The notes: generated by a model not told the origin, from the letters alone. Counted from the first letter of the stretch, positions 1 to 6,742 are shown. The stretch is DNA of 7,529 nucleotides from Acidobacteriota bacterium (GCA_021818645.1 JAKATS010000406.1:1-7529); one strand, 5' to 3'. A program made the numbers and translations.

Positions 1-185
1 AACAATAGCACCGTCATTCCGGTGACGGCGTGACGGCAACGCGACGGCATTTTAAAAATGCCGTCGCGCCATATATACATGAAAAGAATGGACTTCTCTC
101 GCTTGCGACGGCATGACGGCATTTTGGGCTCAAAAGTCCCGGGGTGAGTTATCCAATGGAGTTACACGGCATCTCAATCCTGCCA
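1..185. repeat. GACGGC-motif cluster with a long palindrome, non-coding
   Basis: No gene is seen here. The hexamer GACGGC occurs on the plus strand at 24-29, 32-37, 43-48, 107-112 and 115-120, and in inverted form at 60-65. A related ACCGTC/GACGGT half-site is at 10-15. GTGACGGC is tandemly duplicated at 22-37. Bases 40-68 form a perfect palindrome with 14-base arms around one central base. The region lies just downstream of the minus-strand secreted-protein gene, so a transcript end is possible, but no U-tract follows the stem on either strand. A cluster of operator sites or a short intergenic repeat family are alternatives. The motifs are seen directly; any function is inference. Confidence 0.6.
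40..68. repeat. 29-base near-perfect palindrome
   Basis: The left arm 40-53 (CGCGACGGCATTTT) is exactly complementary to the right arm 55-68, leaving a single central A at 54. In RNA the innermost A/T pairs would open to form a loop, leaving a stem capped by the GCGACGGCAT core. It could be a bidirectional transcript-end hairpin without a U-tract, a dimeric regulator site, or one copy of a dispersed palindromic repeat. The arms contain the same GACGGC core that recurs through the first 120 bases. Confidence 0.7.
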
Positions 186-1223
186 TTAGGGTGCAGGCGG
201 GGGATTCGGTTGTGGATGAAGCTGCCGCCGCAGCCGCAGAATGACCCGCCGCCCGCCATCATTCCGGCGTACATGATAGCCGGGTGGAACTGTAAATAAA
301 GAACGTGGCGGGTTGGCGGTGCTGATGTGGGTCAGCTGGTACGAATGGGTTCCATAGCGCGGGTCGGAATGCGTGCTGGAAATCAGCAGGTGATAAGGGT
401 GTGAATACCATTCCTCGGAAACAATGGTGATGGGCTTTAAATTTCCGATCACGCCGGCGGGAATGGTATGCACCGTGCGCGTGCCGGTGGCGGGAATTCC
501 GTTAAAATTTCGCTCGCCCAGCGATTCGACTTTGGTTTCCTCGCCATTGGAAAGCACGCGGTCTTCCCGCACCACATAAGGCTTGCGCCGGTTTTCAGGC
601 CCGCGGTTGACCCTCATAACTTGGCGGGCCATGCCGCCGGATGTTAAAAAGCCTTGATCTTGGCCTTGAAAAAAAACGTTATGGTGCACATGTAAATCGA
701 GCGTCATCGGCCCGCTGCAGGGCTGCTCGACGGCGATTTTGCGGCCGGGCTGTAGAATATATCCCCGGTGGCTGACTGGGTCGCGGATCAGAACCGATTT
801 CAGGCGCGGCGCGGCCGTGGCCCACGGCCCGAGAGCGGGCAGGCCCATTTGCCGGCGGGTGCGACCGGCGCGGTCGCGTGCTACCTGGCTGGAGCTCTGG
901 TGCACAATGCGGTTGCCGTCGGCCAGAGTTTGCACGCTTCGCGTGACCGCAATGGCGCTGTAAGGTTTATTTTGAATGGCGCGGCAGCCGCCGAGAAATT
1001 GCAGTCTGTCGGTAATGAATCTGAGTTTGTTCGCAAGCTCGGCGTTATGAATCGCCGCTCGGATCTGAGCCCGCACATGAGACATGGGCGGCATGGGCGC
1101 AGATGGAGGCATGGGCGCGGCCTGGCTCCAGCCGCTCACGCCGGCGGCAAAGAACAGGAACCAAAAGAGGGTGGGTTTAAATTGCATGGAATGACTCCAG
1201 CTATCATTGGCTCGCAGCCTCAT
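186..1223 (-). CDS. Secreted protein of unknown function, third gene of the sigma-factor operon
   Basis: The product is 345 residues from the ATG at 1223, which overlaps the stop of the upstream gene as ATGA and has GGAAG close upstream. An equally credible start is Met13 (ATG at 1187), preceded by GGAG at 7-base spacing; it gives a compact signal peptide (MQFKPTLFWFLFFAAGVSGW, then SQA/A) and a 333-residue protein. The mature N-terminus is Pro/Met-rich (APMPPSAPMPPM). Residues 88-160 hold a TRSVQTLADGNRIVHQ stretch and an RDxAGRTRRQ motif. Residues 232-318 hold LGERNFNGIPATGTRT, TIPAGVIGN, a WYS motif, HSDPRYG and SLFTVPPGYHV. I recognise this layout as a family of exported hypothetical proteins frequent in Acidobacteria, often beside sigma factors; no biochemical role is known to me. 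The tail after residue 318 is Arg/Pro-rich and looks like an extension. It probably acts in the periplasm or at the envelope, as a target or input of the operon's sigma factor (inference). Confidence 0.85.
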   Translation of the reverse strand: MRLRANDSWSHSMQFKPTLFWFLFFAAGVSGWSQAAPMPPSAPMPPMSHVRAQIRAAIHNAELANKLRFITDRLQFLGGCRAIQNKPYSAIAVTRSVQTLADGNRIVHQSSSQVARDRAGRTRRQMGLPALGPWATAAPRLKSVLIRDPVSHRGYILQPGRKIAVEQPCSGPMTLDLHVHHNVFFQGQDQGFLTSGGMARQVMRVNRGPENRRKPYVVREDRVLSNGEETKVESLGERNFNGIPATGTRTVHTIPAGVIGNLKPITIVSEEWYSHPYHLLISSTHSDPRYGTHSYQLTHISTANPPRSLFTVPPGYHVRRNDGGRRVILRLRRQLHPQPNPPPAP

Positions 1224-1891
1224 TTTTCTTCCCGCGCCTGAACAAAACGAATGGCGCGGGCGAAGTTGTCTTCTCCAATCAGAACCTGGGCGGGAAAGCT
1301 GATGCCGCGCAGCGATCGTGCCGGCATGGAAATCAGGCCGAGTTCAGGCAGCATGCGGCCGGGAATCCGCAGCGTGACCACCATCGCCCGGCCCAGCGGC
1401 AGTTGAGGATTGGAATCGGGCAGCGGTAGCCAGCCGCGCTGCGCCAGAGCCAGCGACACCGGCTGGGCTGTATGGCGCGCGGTGGCTCGGGGCGCGGGAT
1501 TCCCGGCGCGCGCCGTTTTCATTTGAGCTTGCAGGGTGTGCGGGAATCCACGCGCAGGTAAATTCTCAGTTGGATGCGGCCCGGCCGGTGTCCTTGCCGC
1601 GCCGGCTTGCGATGGCTGTTGTTCCAGCCGCCAGATTCCCGCTGCCAGTAAGATCAGCGCCAGTCCCGTGCTCACGCGTACCCGAGTCGAAGTAAAGCTC
1701 CAGCCGGATCGCGGCGCGGCCGCGGCCAGCCGCTGCTCGCGCCATTGCCGCAAAAGTTTTTGCTCGAGTTCGGGTGACGCCTGGCGCTGGTCGAGCGCGC
1801 GCAGCCGGGCCAGACCGGCGGAAAGTTTCGCATCCGCTTCCGCATGGGCCGAAGAGGGTGATGAACGCAGGCGTTGCTGCAGCCAGTTCAT
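1220..1891 (-). CDS. Single-pass membrane protein, putative anti-sigma factor
   Basis: The product is 223 residues. Residues 1-60 are a charged, Arg/Gln/Ala-rich cytoplasmic segment with a predicted amphipathic helix (PELEQKLLRQWREQR). Residues 73-88 (VSTGLALILLAAGIWR) form one membrane helix. A Pro/Ala-rich linker leads to a C-terminal domain with VVTLRIPGRMLPELGL (about 171-186) and VLIGEDNFARAIRFV (203-217). That ending matches what I remember of proteins encoded after ECF sigma factors in Acidobacteria. No zinc-binding HxxxCxxC motif is present, so it is not a classical ZAS-type anti-sigma. The start overlaps the sigma-factor stop as ATGA (1888-1891), and its own stop overlaps the next ATG the same way (1220-1223), so translational coupling is likely. 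The position and topology suggest it holds the sigma factor at the membrane; this is inference, and a plain membrane-anchored hypothetical protein remains possible. Confidence 0.82.
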   Translation of the reverse strand: MNWLQQRLRSSPSSAHAEADAKLSAGLARLRALDQRQASPELEQKLLRQWREQRLAAAAPRSGWSFTSTRVRVSTGLALILLAAGIWRLEQQPSQAGAARTPAGPHPTENLPARGFPHTLQAQMKTARAGNPAPRATARHTAQPVSLALAQRGWLPLPDSNPQLPLGRAMVVTLRIPGRMLPELGLISMPARSLRGISFPAQVLIGEDNFARAIRFVQAREEK

Positions 1892-2481
1892 GCATCCTCC
1901 TTTCTCATCCGCCGCAGCCGTGCCTGCAGCAGCTTGTATCCGCGATGTCGGCGCGAAGCGACCGTCCCGGGCCGGCAGCGCAGAATGTGGGCCGCTTCGC
2001 TATAGTTGATTTCCTGCAGGTCGCATAAAACCACGGCCTCGCGATAGCGCCAGGGCAGTTCCGCCAGCGCGGTTTGCAGGCGATGCAATTCGCGGTCATG
2101 GTCGCGTCCCTGATCCAGCGCCAAAGCGGCACGGCCCTGGTCGTCGGGTTCACTGACCAGGTGATCCCAGCTCGCTTCTCCCCGTTGCCGCCGCCAGTAA
2201 TTGTGGAGCAAATTTCTGCCGATGCCGAAGAGATAGCCGCGCAGCGTCCCCTGGCGGGGTTGAAAATGATCGGGATGGCGGATCAGTTCGAGGAAAACTT
2301 CCTGCACGATTTCTTCGGCGATTTGCGATTGCGCGCCCATCTGCCGGGCAAATCGGTACAGAGCCGGGTGATGGCGCCGGTACAGCGCGGCGAAATCGGC
2401 TTCGCTGGTTGCGCGCGCCTCCTGCTCGTCGCCCCGGGCAGTGCACTCGAGGTCGCCTTCGAGCATGATCAGCGCCTTCAT
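1888..2481 (-). CDS. ECF-subfamily RNA polymerase sigma factor
   Basis: The product is a sigma-70 family factor of about 197 residues with only regions 2 and 4. Region 2 (about residues 27-97) runs from DFAALYRRHHPALYRFA through EEIVQEVFLELIRHP to GYLFGIGRNLLHNYWRR. Region 4 (about 134-187) contains LPWRYREAVVLCDLQEINYSEAAHIL and the recognition-helix stretch CRPGTVASRRHRGYKLL. The linker is Asp/Arg-rich. It is expected to direct RNA polymerase core to a small set of promoters, often including its own. The start is uncertain: the ATG at 2481 has GGAGGG only about 1-2 bases upstream, an ATG at 2466 has AAGG 8 bases upstream, and a TTG at 2490 has no visible ribosome site. The conserved domain begins well after all three. 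Its stop overlaps the next gene by ATGA. A small inverted repeat (CCAAT-4-ATTGG, 2487-2500) abuts the start and could be an operator. Confidence 0.93.
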   Translation of the reverse strand: MKALIMLEGDLECTARGDEQEARATSEADFAALYRRHHPALYRFARQMGAQSQIAEEIVQEVFLELIRHPDHFQPRQGTLRGYLFGIGRNLLHNYWRRQRGEASWDHLVSEPDDQGRAALALDQGRDHDRELHRLQTALAELPWRYREAVVLCDLQEINYSEAAHILRCRPGTVASRRHRGYKLLQARLRRMRKEDA

Positions 2482-2529
2482 ACCCTCCAATATTAATTGG
2501 CGGCAGGCCGGGATTTTCTTCCCGAACCA

Positions 2530-2718
2530 TTAAGCGCGATTGCGGCGGAAAACCAGGCAGAGCAGGGTTCCTGCGATCGCCATGCCCCAGCCCCAGAAAT
2601 TCGTGGCGGATGTGGCGTGGATCGGGGGAACCGAGGGCAGATGAGGAAAAATCGCCAGCGTCATGCCGGAAGTGAACAGCCCCAGCCCCAGCCAGCTTGC
2701 CCAGCGTGAACATTTCAT
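2530..2718 (-). CDS. Small putative two-helix membrane protein
   Basis: This 62-residue reading frame begins 12 bases after the encoded CCA end of the tRNA-Ala gene and ends 48 bases before the sigma-factor start. Two hydrophobic segments can be seen: about residues 7-27 ([18 protein letters not shown]) and 41-57 ([17 protein letters not shown]), the second followed by a basic RRNR tail that would sit in the cytoplasm. I do not recognise the family. No ribosome site precedes the ATG, which lowers confidence. In favour are the clean helix-loop-helix pattern and the lack of any other good coding frame between the tRNA and the sigma factor. It could be read from the tRNA transcript or head the sigma operon. 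A chance open frame is the alternative. Confidence 0.5.
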   Translation of the reverse strand: MKCSRWASWLGLGLFTSGMTLAIFPHLPSVPPIHATSATNFWGWGMAIAGTLLCLVFRRNRA

Positions 2719-2729
2719 ATCAGGGTGGG

Positions 2730-2806
<77 letters not shown>

Positions 2807-2840
2807 GGATGCAAGGTGCTATTAAATTATTGCATGGAGC

Positions 2841-3215
2841 TTATAAAGTGCGGGCGGTGAATGCGACGTAAATCGCCAGAATCAGGCCAAAGCTGGCCGT
2901 GACCGCGCCCAGGATGACAATGACTCCGCGGGCCGGCTGAAAGTCTCCGGATTCAAGCCGGCGCAGGGTATTGCGGTAGCGAAACAGCGCGGTCAGCGCC
3001 ATCCCGATCCCCACCGCCATAAAAACAATGCCGATGCCCATCGTCCAGCCGCTGGAGACCGGCGTCTGCCCCTGCAAACGCAGCAGCTGACGCAGCGTGA
3101 TGCCGAACTTGGCGACCACAAAGCCAAAAACGATGATACTGATGCTGGTCCGCACCCAGGCCAGAAAGGTGCGTTCGTTGGCGAGATGATCTCCGGGTTT
3201 ACCGGTTTCCGGCAT
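2841..3215 (-). CDS. DUF202 (YidH-like) inner-membrane protein
   Basis: The product is 124 residues from the ATG at 3215. The N-terminus has the DUF202 signature (residues 9-23, [15 protein letters not shown]), followed by three membrane helices at about 24-40 ([17 protein letters not shown]), 57-77 ([21 protein letters not shown]) and 97-119. A basic loop after helix 2 ([17 protein letters not shown]) is also typical. Length and layout fit the YidH family, whose role is unknown to me. An ATG at 3269 would add 18 residues (MESCGPFWLASSLLYPVL), but the family motif normally lies close to the N-terminus. Neither start has a strong ribosome site. The gene follows the lipid enzyme gene by 78 bases on the same strand and could share its transcript. 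Confidence 0.9.
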   Translation of the reverse strand: MPETGKPGDHLANERTFLAWVRTSISIIVFGFVVAKFGITLRQLLRLQGQTPVSSGWTMGIGIVFMAVGIGMALTALFRYRNTLRRLESGDFQPARGVIVILGAVTASFGLILAIYVAFTARTL

Positions 3216-3293
3216 GAGGACAGGATACAGGAGACTGGAAGCTAACCAGAACGGACCGCAGGATTCCATCGTCCAGACGGCGCTTGTGGAAAT

Positions 3294-6107
3294 CTATTGC
3301 CTTTGCCAGGCCTGGAAAACGGCTTCCAGTTGGCGGGTGATCTCGCCGGCGCTCGCGCCCGCATCAAAGTGCATCGCTGGACCAAAAGTGACTCGCGCCG
3401 TTCCCGAGTGGGCATGTTCGGCGCCGGCGGGAAGAATTTCAAACAGCCCTGCCAGCCAGACCGGAATCACGGGCAGTTGGAGGGCTTTGACGAAGACTCC
3501 AACCCCTCCGCGAAAAGCCTGCAGGCGGCCGTCGGGAGTTCGCGCGCCTTCGGGAAACAACAGCGGACAATATCCGGCATCGGCCAGCCGGCCGGCATGG
3601 TGAATGGCTTTTTGCACGCCAATGCGCTCGCTGAGCAGCGAGGTATGAAAAAACAACTGGGTGAGCATGAGCTGGCGTCGCGCCCTGCGGCGCTCGGCCG
3701 CGGATGCCGCTGGGGAAAATGCCGCGCGAAAATGATCGGGGCTCATCAGCGGTGCCAGATATGGCCGCCAGTCGGCCGGCAAGGCGCGCAGTATGGCTGG
3801 CGCATCCAGCAGGCTTTGATGGTTGGCGATGAACAAAACCGGCCGCCGGAGCGCGGCCAGATGTTCCGCGCCCGCACCCTGAACTTTGACCCGTGTGCGC
3901 AAGACCGGCAGAATGACGCCGGGAATCAGCCATCGCCGCACGCCCTGAATTGCCGGATTTTCCGGCCAGCGTGGATATTGATATTCGGCCAGCACGGAAG
4001 AGGATGTTGGGGCGGAGGCCTTCGCGGCCTGCGCCGTCCGCGCCGGGGTAGCCGCGGTTGCAGCCGGGGGTGTGGCCTGGGTTTCATGCAGCAGACGTTC
4101 CAGGTCGGCCAGCGTGTTGGCGGCAGCCAGACTGCCTTCATCTATATAGGAATAGCCGTGCTGCTCGAGCCACGATAGCAGCTCGGCGCGATCCAGCGAG
4201 CTGAGACCCAGATCCTGCTGCAGACGTGCCTCGGGTCGGAGTCGCGATTCCGCTAATCCTAAATGCTCTATAAAAAATCCCCGCCAGCCGTGGGCCAGTT
4301 GCGCAGCGGAGCCTTGCATTGGTCCTGCCGGCTGCGTTGCGGCGTCGGCCGCGGGAGTATGGCTTGCCTTCCGGGCCAGCCAGGCGGTGATTTCGTTGCG
4401 CCGCAGCTTGTGCGTGGAAAGTGTGCGTGGTAGTTGGCCCTCGGGCCAGACGGAATAGCGCTGCATGCGCTGATGAACCTCCAGCCGGGCATTGGCGCGG
4501 TTGAAGGCGCGGTCCAGCGCCTCCGAGGTCGCGCCCGGGGCTGGCGCCAAAACGGCATGCGCCCTCGCGCGGCCCGCAGGGTCGGGGTCGGCAACCACGG
4601 CGGCTTCCTGGATCTCGGGTTCGCGTTCGAGCTCGGCTTCCACTTCCTGGGGATAAATGTTCATGCCCTCGGCCGAGACGATCACGTCTTTTTTGCGGCC
4701 GAGAAAAATTAAATTGCCTTCGGCGTCAAAACGGCCCAGGTCCCCGGTATGCAGCCAGCCGTCGGCAAATGTCTCGGCGGTCGCAGCCTGGTTGCGAAAA
4801 TATCCGGGCGAAACATTGCCGCCGCGGGCCAGAATTTCGCCGTCGGGCGCGATCTTGAGTTCAACTTCCGCCAGCTTGCGGCCGACCGCGCCGCGGCGGA
4901 TTTTGAAAGGATGGGTGATGGCGAGCGCGGGCGCGGTTTCCGTCAGCCCATAGCCCTGCACCACGGCATACCCCAGCGCGTGCCAAAGTTCTTCGTCTTC
5001 GACCGGCAACGCCGCGCCGCCGGCGATCAGGGCCCAGAATTTCCACCCTAGCTTGCGGTGCAGCCGGCGCCAGCGCCACCAGCGCCGGGCGATTCCGGCC
5101 AACATGCTTTTCCCCAGCCATTGGAGGGATGCGCTGCTGGCCTCCAGTACCATCTGCCGGGCATGGGTTTCATCCCACGCAGCGGTTTGCGCCTCCGAAG
5201 TCTTCTCTGGCAGCGGAGCCGCCTCGCGCAGCGCCCAGCTGGAAAATTGCCGCACCTGCCGCGGCACGGCGATGAGGACCGATATGCGGCGGCGATGAAT
5301 CAGATCGGCCCAGGCTCCTGCCGTAACGGCGTCGGTAAAGACCACGGTCGCGCCCAGCAGGCCGGGTATAAAGGCTCCCATGACCTGACCGAAAAGATGG
5401 CTGAGCGGGATCAGGTGCAAAAAACCCAGAGGCCGGAAGCGCCGTTCCCAGGTGCCGTATTTTTCAATTTCATGTGCAATCGGCCGCAGGTTGGCGAGCA
5501 GGTTGCCGTGCGTGATCATGACGCCCTTGGGCTCGGCGGTCGAACCCGAGGTATAGACGATTTCCAGCAGGGTTTCGGGCGCGGGCGCGGATGCAGCCGG
5601 CGTGCCGGCCATCGGAGGCAAGGCTAAAAGTTGCTCGAAATTCCAGACGGCGGCGAACAATTGGGCATCGAGCCCATGCCCGGGGTCGCCATCGCTGATA
5701 AAAAAGCGGGCCCCGGTGTGCCGGCGCACCCGGTCGGCGTACTCACGGGAAAACCCGGCATCAAAAGGCACGGCCACCACGCCGGCCAGCACGCAACCCC
5801 AGAAGGCCACCAGCCACGCGGCGCCGGAAGCACCCCAGATCAGGCAGCGGGGCGGGGCAGAGGCAACTTGGACCGCGGGCTGTGACCCGCGGGCCATATC
5901 TTGATCATCTGTATCAGGCCTCAGCCCGGAAGACGATCTGTCCTGGGCTGGTTGCTGGCGAAGTTGCTGCGCCAGGGCCTCGGCCTGACCTATGAGCCGG
6001 GCATAGCTGTATTCCCGGGTGCGGTAGGCCCCCGCCTCCACCACCGCCGGAGAAGCTGCGTGTAAGGCGAATTGGCGGAGCAAATCAGGAAGAGAGGGGA
6101 TTTCCAT
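3294..6107 (-). CDS. Tri-domain fusion: AMP-forming fatty acyl ligase, acyl carrier, PlsC acyltransferase
   Basis: The product is 937 residues. Residues 1-575 are an adenylate-forming acyl ligase: ATP-binding loop YTSGSTAEPKG (185-195), GYGLTETAP (385-393), TGDLGRF (454-460), hinge region GRKKDVIVSAEGMNIYP (470-486), and C-terminal PRTLSTHKLRR (560-570) with the probable catalytic Lys567. Residues 605-672 are a carrier domain with DLGLSSLD, where Ser637 is the likely phosphopantetheine site. An Ala/Pro/Thr linker (673-703) leads to a PlsC acyltransferase with NHQSLLD (762-768, the HX4D motif), FPEGAR (851-856) and VIPV (880-883). The likely job is to activate a free fatty acid, load it on the built-in carrier and pass it to a lysophospholipid or glycerol phosphate at the membrane. 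E. coli Aas pairs the same two activities in the opposite order and without a fused carrier. Inserts at about 50-86 and 298-322 look unconserved. The ATG at 6107 lacks a clear ribosome site. The lipid acceptor is unknown. Confidence 0.93.
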   Translation of the reverse strand: MEIPSLPDLLRQFALHAASPAVVEAGAYRTREYSYARLIGQAEALAQQLRQQPAQDRSSSGLRPDTDDQDMARGSQPAVQVASAPPRCLIWGASGAAWLVAFWGCVLAGVVAVPFDAGFSREYADRVRRHTGARFFISDGDPGHGLDAQLFAAVWNFEQLLALPPMAGTPAASAPAPETLLEIVYTSGSTAEPKGVMITHGNLLANLRPIAHEIEKYGTWERRFRPLGFLHLIPLSHLFGQVMGAFIPGLLGATVVFTDAVTAGAWADLIHRRRISVLIAVPRQVRQFSSWALREAAPLPEKTSEAQTAAWDETHARQMVLEASSASLQWLGKSMLAGIARRWWRWRRLHRKLGWKFWALIAGGAALPVEDEELWHALGYAVVQGYGLTETAPALAITHPFKIRRGAVGRKLAEVELKIAPDGEILARGGNVSPGYFRNQAATAETFADGWLHTGDLGRFDAEGNLIFLGRKKDVIVSAEGMNIYPQEVEAELEREPEIQEAAVVADPDPAGRARAHAVLAPAPGATSEALDRAFNRANARLEVHQRMQRYSVWPEGQLPRTLSTHKLRRNEITAWLARKASHTPAADAATQPAGPMQGSAAQLAHGWRGFFIEHLGLAESRLRPEARLQQDLGLSSLDRAELLSWLEQHGYSYIDEGSLAAANTLADLERLLHETQATPPAATAATPARTAQAAKASAPTSSSVLAEYQYPRWPENPAIQGVRRWLIPGVILPVLRTRVKVQGAGAEHLAALRRPVLFIANHQSLLDAPAILRALPADWRPYLAPLMSPDHFRAAFSPAASAAERRRARRQLMLTQLFFHTSLLSERIGVQKAIHHAGRLADAGYCPLLFPEGARTPDGRLQAFRGGVGVFVKALQLPVIPVWLAGLFEILPAGAEHAHSGTARVTFGPAMHFDAGASAGEITRQLEAVFQAWQRQ

Positions 6108-6408
6108 GGCCGATGCCAGACCCCAGAATACATGTATGGAGCCGGGTCGAATGACGGTTTAGATGGCTGCGGATGGAAAGGGCCGGAGCTGGAATTTAAC
6201 CATGCATTGCGTCTTAAGGGGAGTTGGCAGTCTGCCAGGAAATAAGACGAATCAACCTTGCACAAGTCGAGAGTGGAAGAGGGTGTTTACTTCCTTGGTA
6301 CCCATCAAAAATTGATGCAAGTTATTGATTTTACATGGCATGCAAGTGCGAGAAATTCTCTCCACCTGGCATGGACCCGGGCGGTGACGGCGCGCACCCG
6401 CGCCAGCA

Positions 6409-6436
6409 TTGACGGTTTACCCGCGCTTCCTAAAAT
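6409..6436 (+). promoter_or_regulatory. Sigma-70-like promoter for the repeat-peptide gene
   Basis: TTGACG at 6409-6414 matches five of six -35 consensus bases. After a 16-base spacer, TAAAAT at 6431-6436 matches five of six -10 bases. Transcription would start at about 6442-6444, some 54 bases before the ATG at 6497. This is the best promoter match I noticed in the window. A GC hairpin lies directly upstream of the -35 element. Confidence 0.6.
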
Positions 6437-6443
6437 GTAACGT

Positions 6444-6464
6444 ATCTTCTCATTTTGAGAAGGT
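6444..6464 (+). promoter_or_regulatory. Hairpin at the predicted 5' end of the repeat-peptide mRNA
   Basis: ATCTTCTCA (6444-6452) pairs with TGAGAAGGT (6456-6464) around a TTT loop: nine pairs, one of them U-G in the plus-strand RNA. It starts at or within a base or two of the predicted transcription start. A terminal stem-loop there could protect the mRNA from 5' decay; as DNA it could equally be an operator just downstream of the promoter. Confidence 0.5.
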
Positions 6465-6496
6465 CAAGGGAAATCTGTACAAATTCAGGTCTCGTC

Positions 6497-6742
6497 ATGA
6501 AAAACTGCTTGCGTGCAGCGGTAATGGTGGTACTGTTTCTTTGCGCGGTTGTTGGACTGCGCCGGCTGGTGAATCCGAATAGCCGCGTGGCTTTTGCCAT
6601 GACGACTACGGCCCCGATGCCGCAAGCGAGACTGACTGGGACATCAGCACCTTTCCCAGGTACAAAATTAACTGGAACATCTGCACCATTCCCTGGAACT
6701 AAGCTCACAGGAACCTCTGCACCATTTCCAGGAACATTATAG
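6497..6742 (+). CDS. Small exported tandem-repeat peptide, unknown family
   Basis: The product is 81 residues from the ATG at 6497, which has a weak AGG 7 bases upstream; a TTG at 6455 would lie inside the 5' hairpin and is unlikely. Residues 1-34 look like a signal peptide or membrane anchor: MKNCLR, hydrophobic AAVMVVLFLCAVVG, then a long basic part ending VAFA. After that the chain is nearly all repeat: a degenerate unit MTTTAPMPQAR (35-45), LTGTSAPFPGTK (46-57), the same again (58-69), and LTGTSAPFPGT plus a final Leu (70-81). Each unit except the last ends in Arg or Lys, so trypsin-like cutting would release near-identical peptides. Whether it is cut or stays anchored cannot be told. The strand choice rests on the repeats: they are identical in this frame, while the antisense frame varies at four positions per unit. 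I do not recognise the family. It could be a secreted peptide precursor or a Pro/Thr-rich surface linker. Confidence 0.72.
   Translation: MKNCLRAAVMVVLFLCAVVGLRRLVNPNSRVAFAMTTTAPMPQARLTGTSAPFPGTKLTGTSAPFPGTKLTGTSAPFPGTL
6599..6739 (+). repeat. 36-bp tandem repeats encoding a 12-residue unit
   Basis: Three units lie at 6632-6667, 6668-6703 and 6704-6739, with a degenerate 33-base unit before them at 6599-6631. Units 1 and 2 differ at 9 of 36 bases. Over the first 33 bases, units 2 and 3 differ at 7 and units 1 and 3 at 8. Every one of these changes is synonymous, including CTG/TTA/CTC for the leading leucine. Only the last codon of unit 3 (Leu instead of Lys) changes the protein. Confidence 0.9.

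Larger units (their letters stand above)
6108..6496. other. Divergent intergenic region with several short inverted repeats
   Basis: This stretch of about 390 bases separates the minus-strand lipid enzyme from the plus-strand repeat-peptide gene; I see no convincing gene in it. A perfect palindrome ATACATGTAT lies at 6128-6137, about 20 bases upstream of the lipid enzyme start. TGGCAG-1-CTGCCA is at 6225-6237 and ATCAA-3-TTGAT at 6304-6316. ATGCAAGT is directly repeated at 6315-6322 and 6340-6347. A GC hairpin (GGCGCG-4-CGCGCC) is at 6389-6404. A good promoter and hairpin near the plus-strand gene are listed separately. No clear minus-strand promoter could be picked out. Confidence 0.6.

Noticed and set aside
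1..120. CRISPR array, considered because of the repeated GACGGC motifs
   Set aside because: The motifs are only 6-8 bases long with irregular spacing and orientation; there is no repeat of CRISPR length and no spacer pattern.
2509..2524. Five-base stem CGGGA-6-TCCCG between the small gene and the sigma factor, considered as a terminator
   Set aside because: The stem is short and no T-run follows on either strand, so a terminator call is not supported.
2150..2713. Minus-strand 187-residue frame spanning the small gene and the sigma factor
   Set aside because: It is out of frame with sigma regions 2 and 4, which are well conserved, and its sequence is Arg/Pro-rich as expected of a shifted frame.
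3297..4178. Plus-strand 293-residue frame opposite the acyltransferase and carrier domains
   Set aside because: It is an open antisense frame of a GC-rich gene; the minus-strand frame has intact PlsC and carrier motifs, and this one shows no recognisable domain.
5058..5627. Plus-strand 189-residue frame opposite the ligase domain
   Set aside because: It is an antisense shadow of the ligase domain with no recognisable motif.
6258..6440. Plus-strand 60-residue frame in the divergent intergenic region
   Set aside because: It runs through the promoter of the next gene, has no ribosome site and no hydrophobic or conserved pattern.
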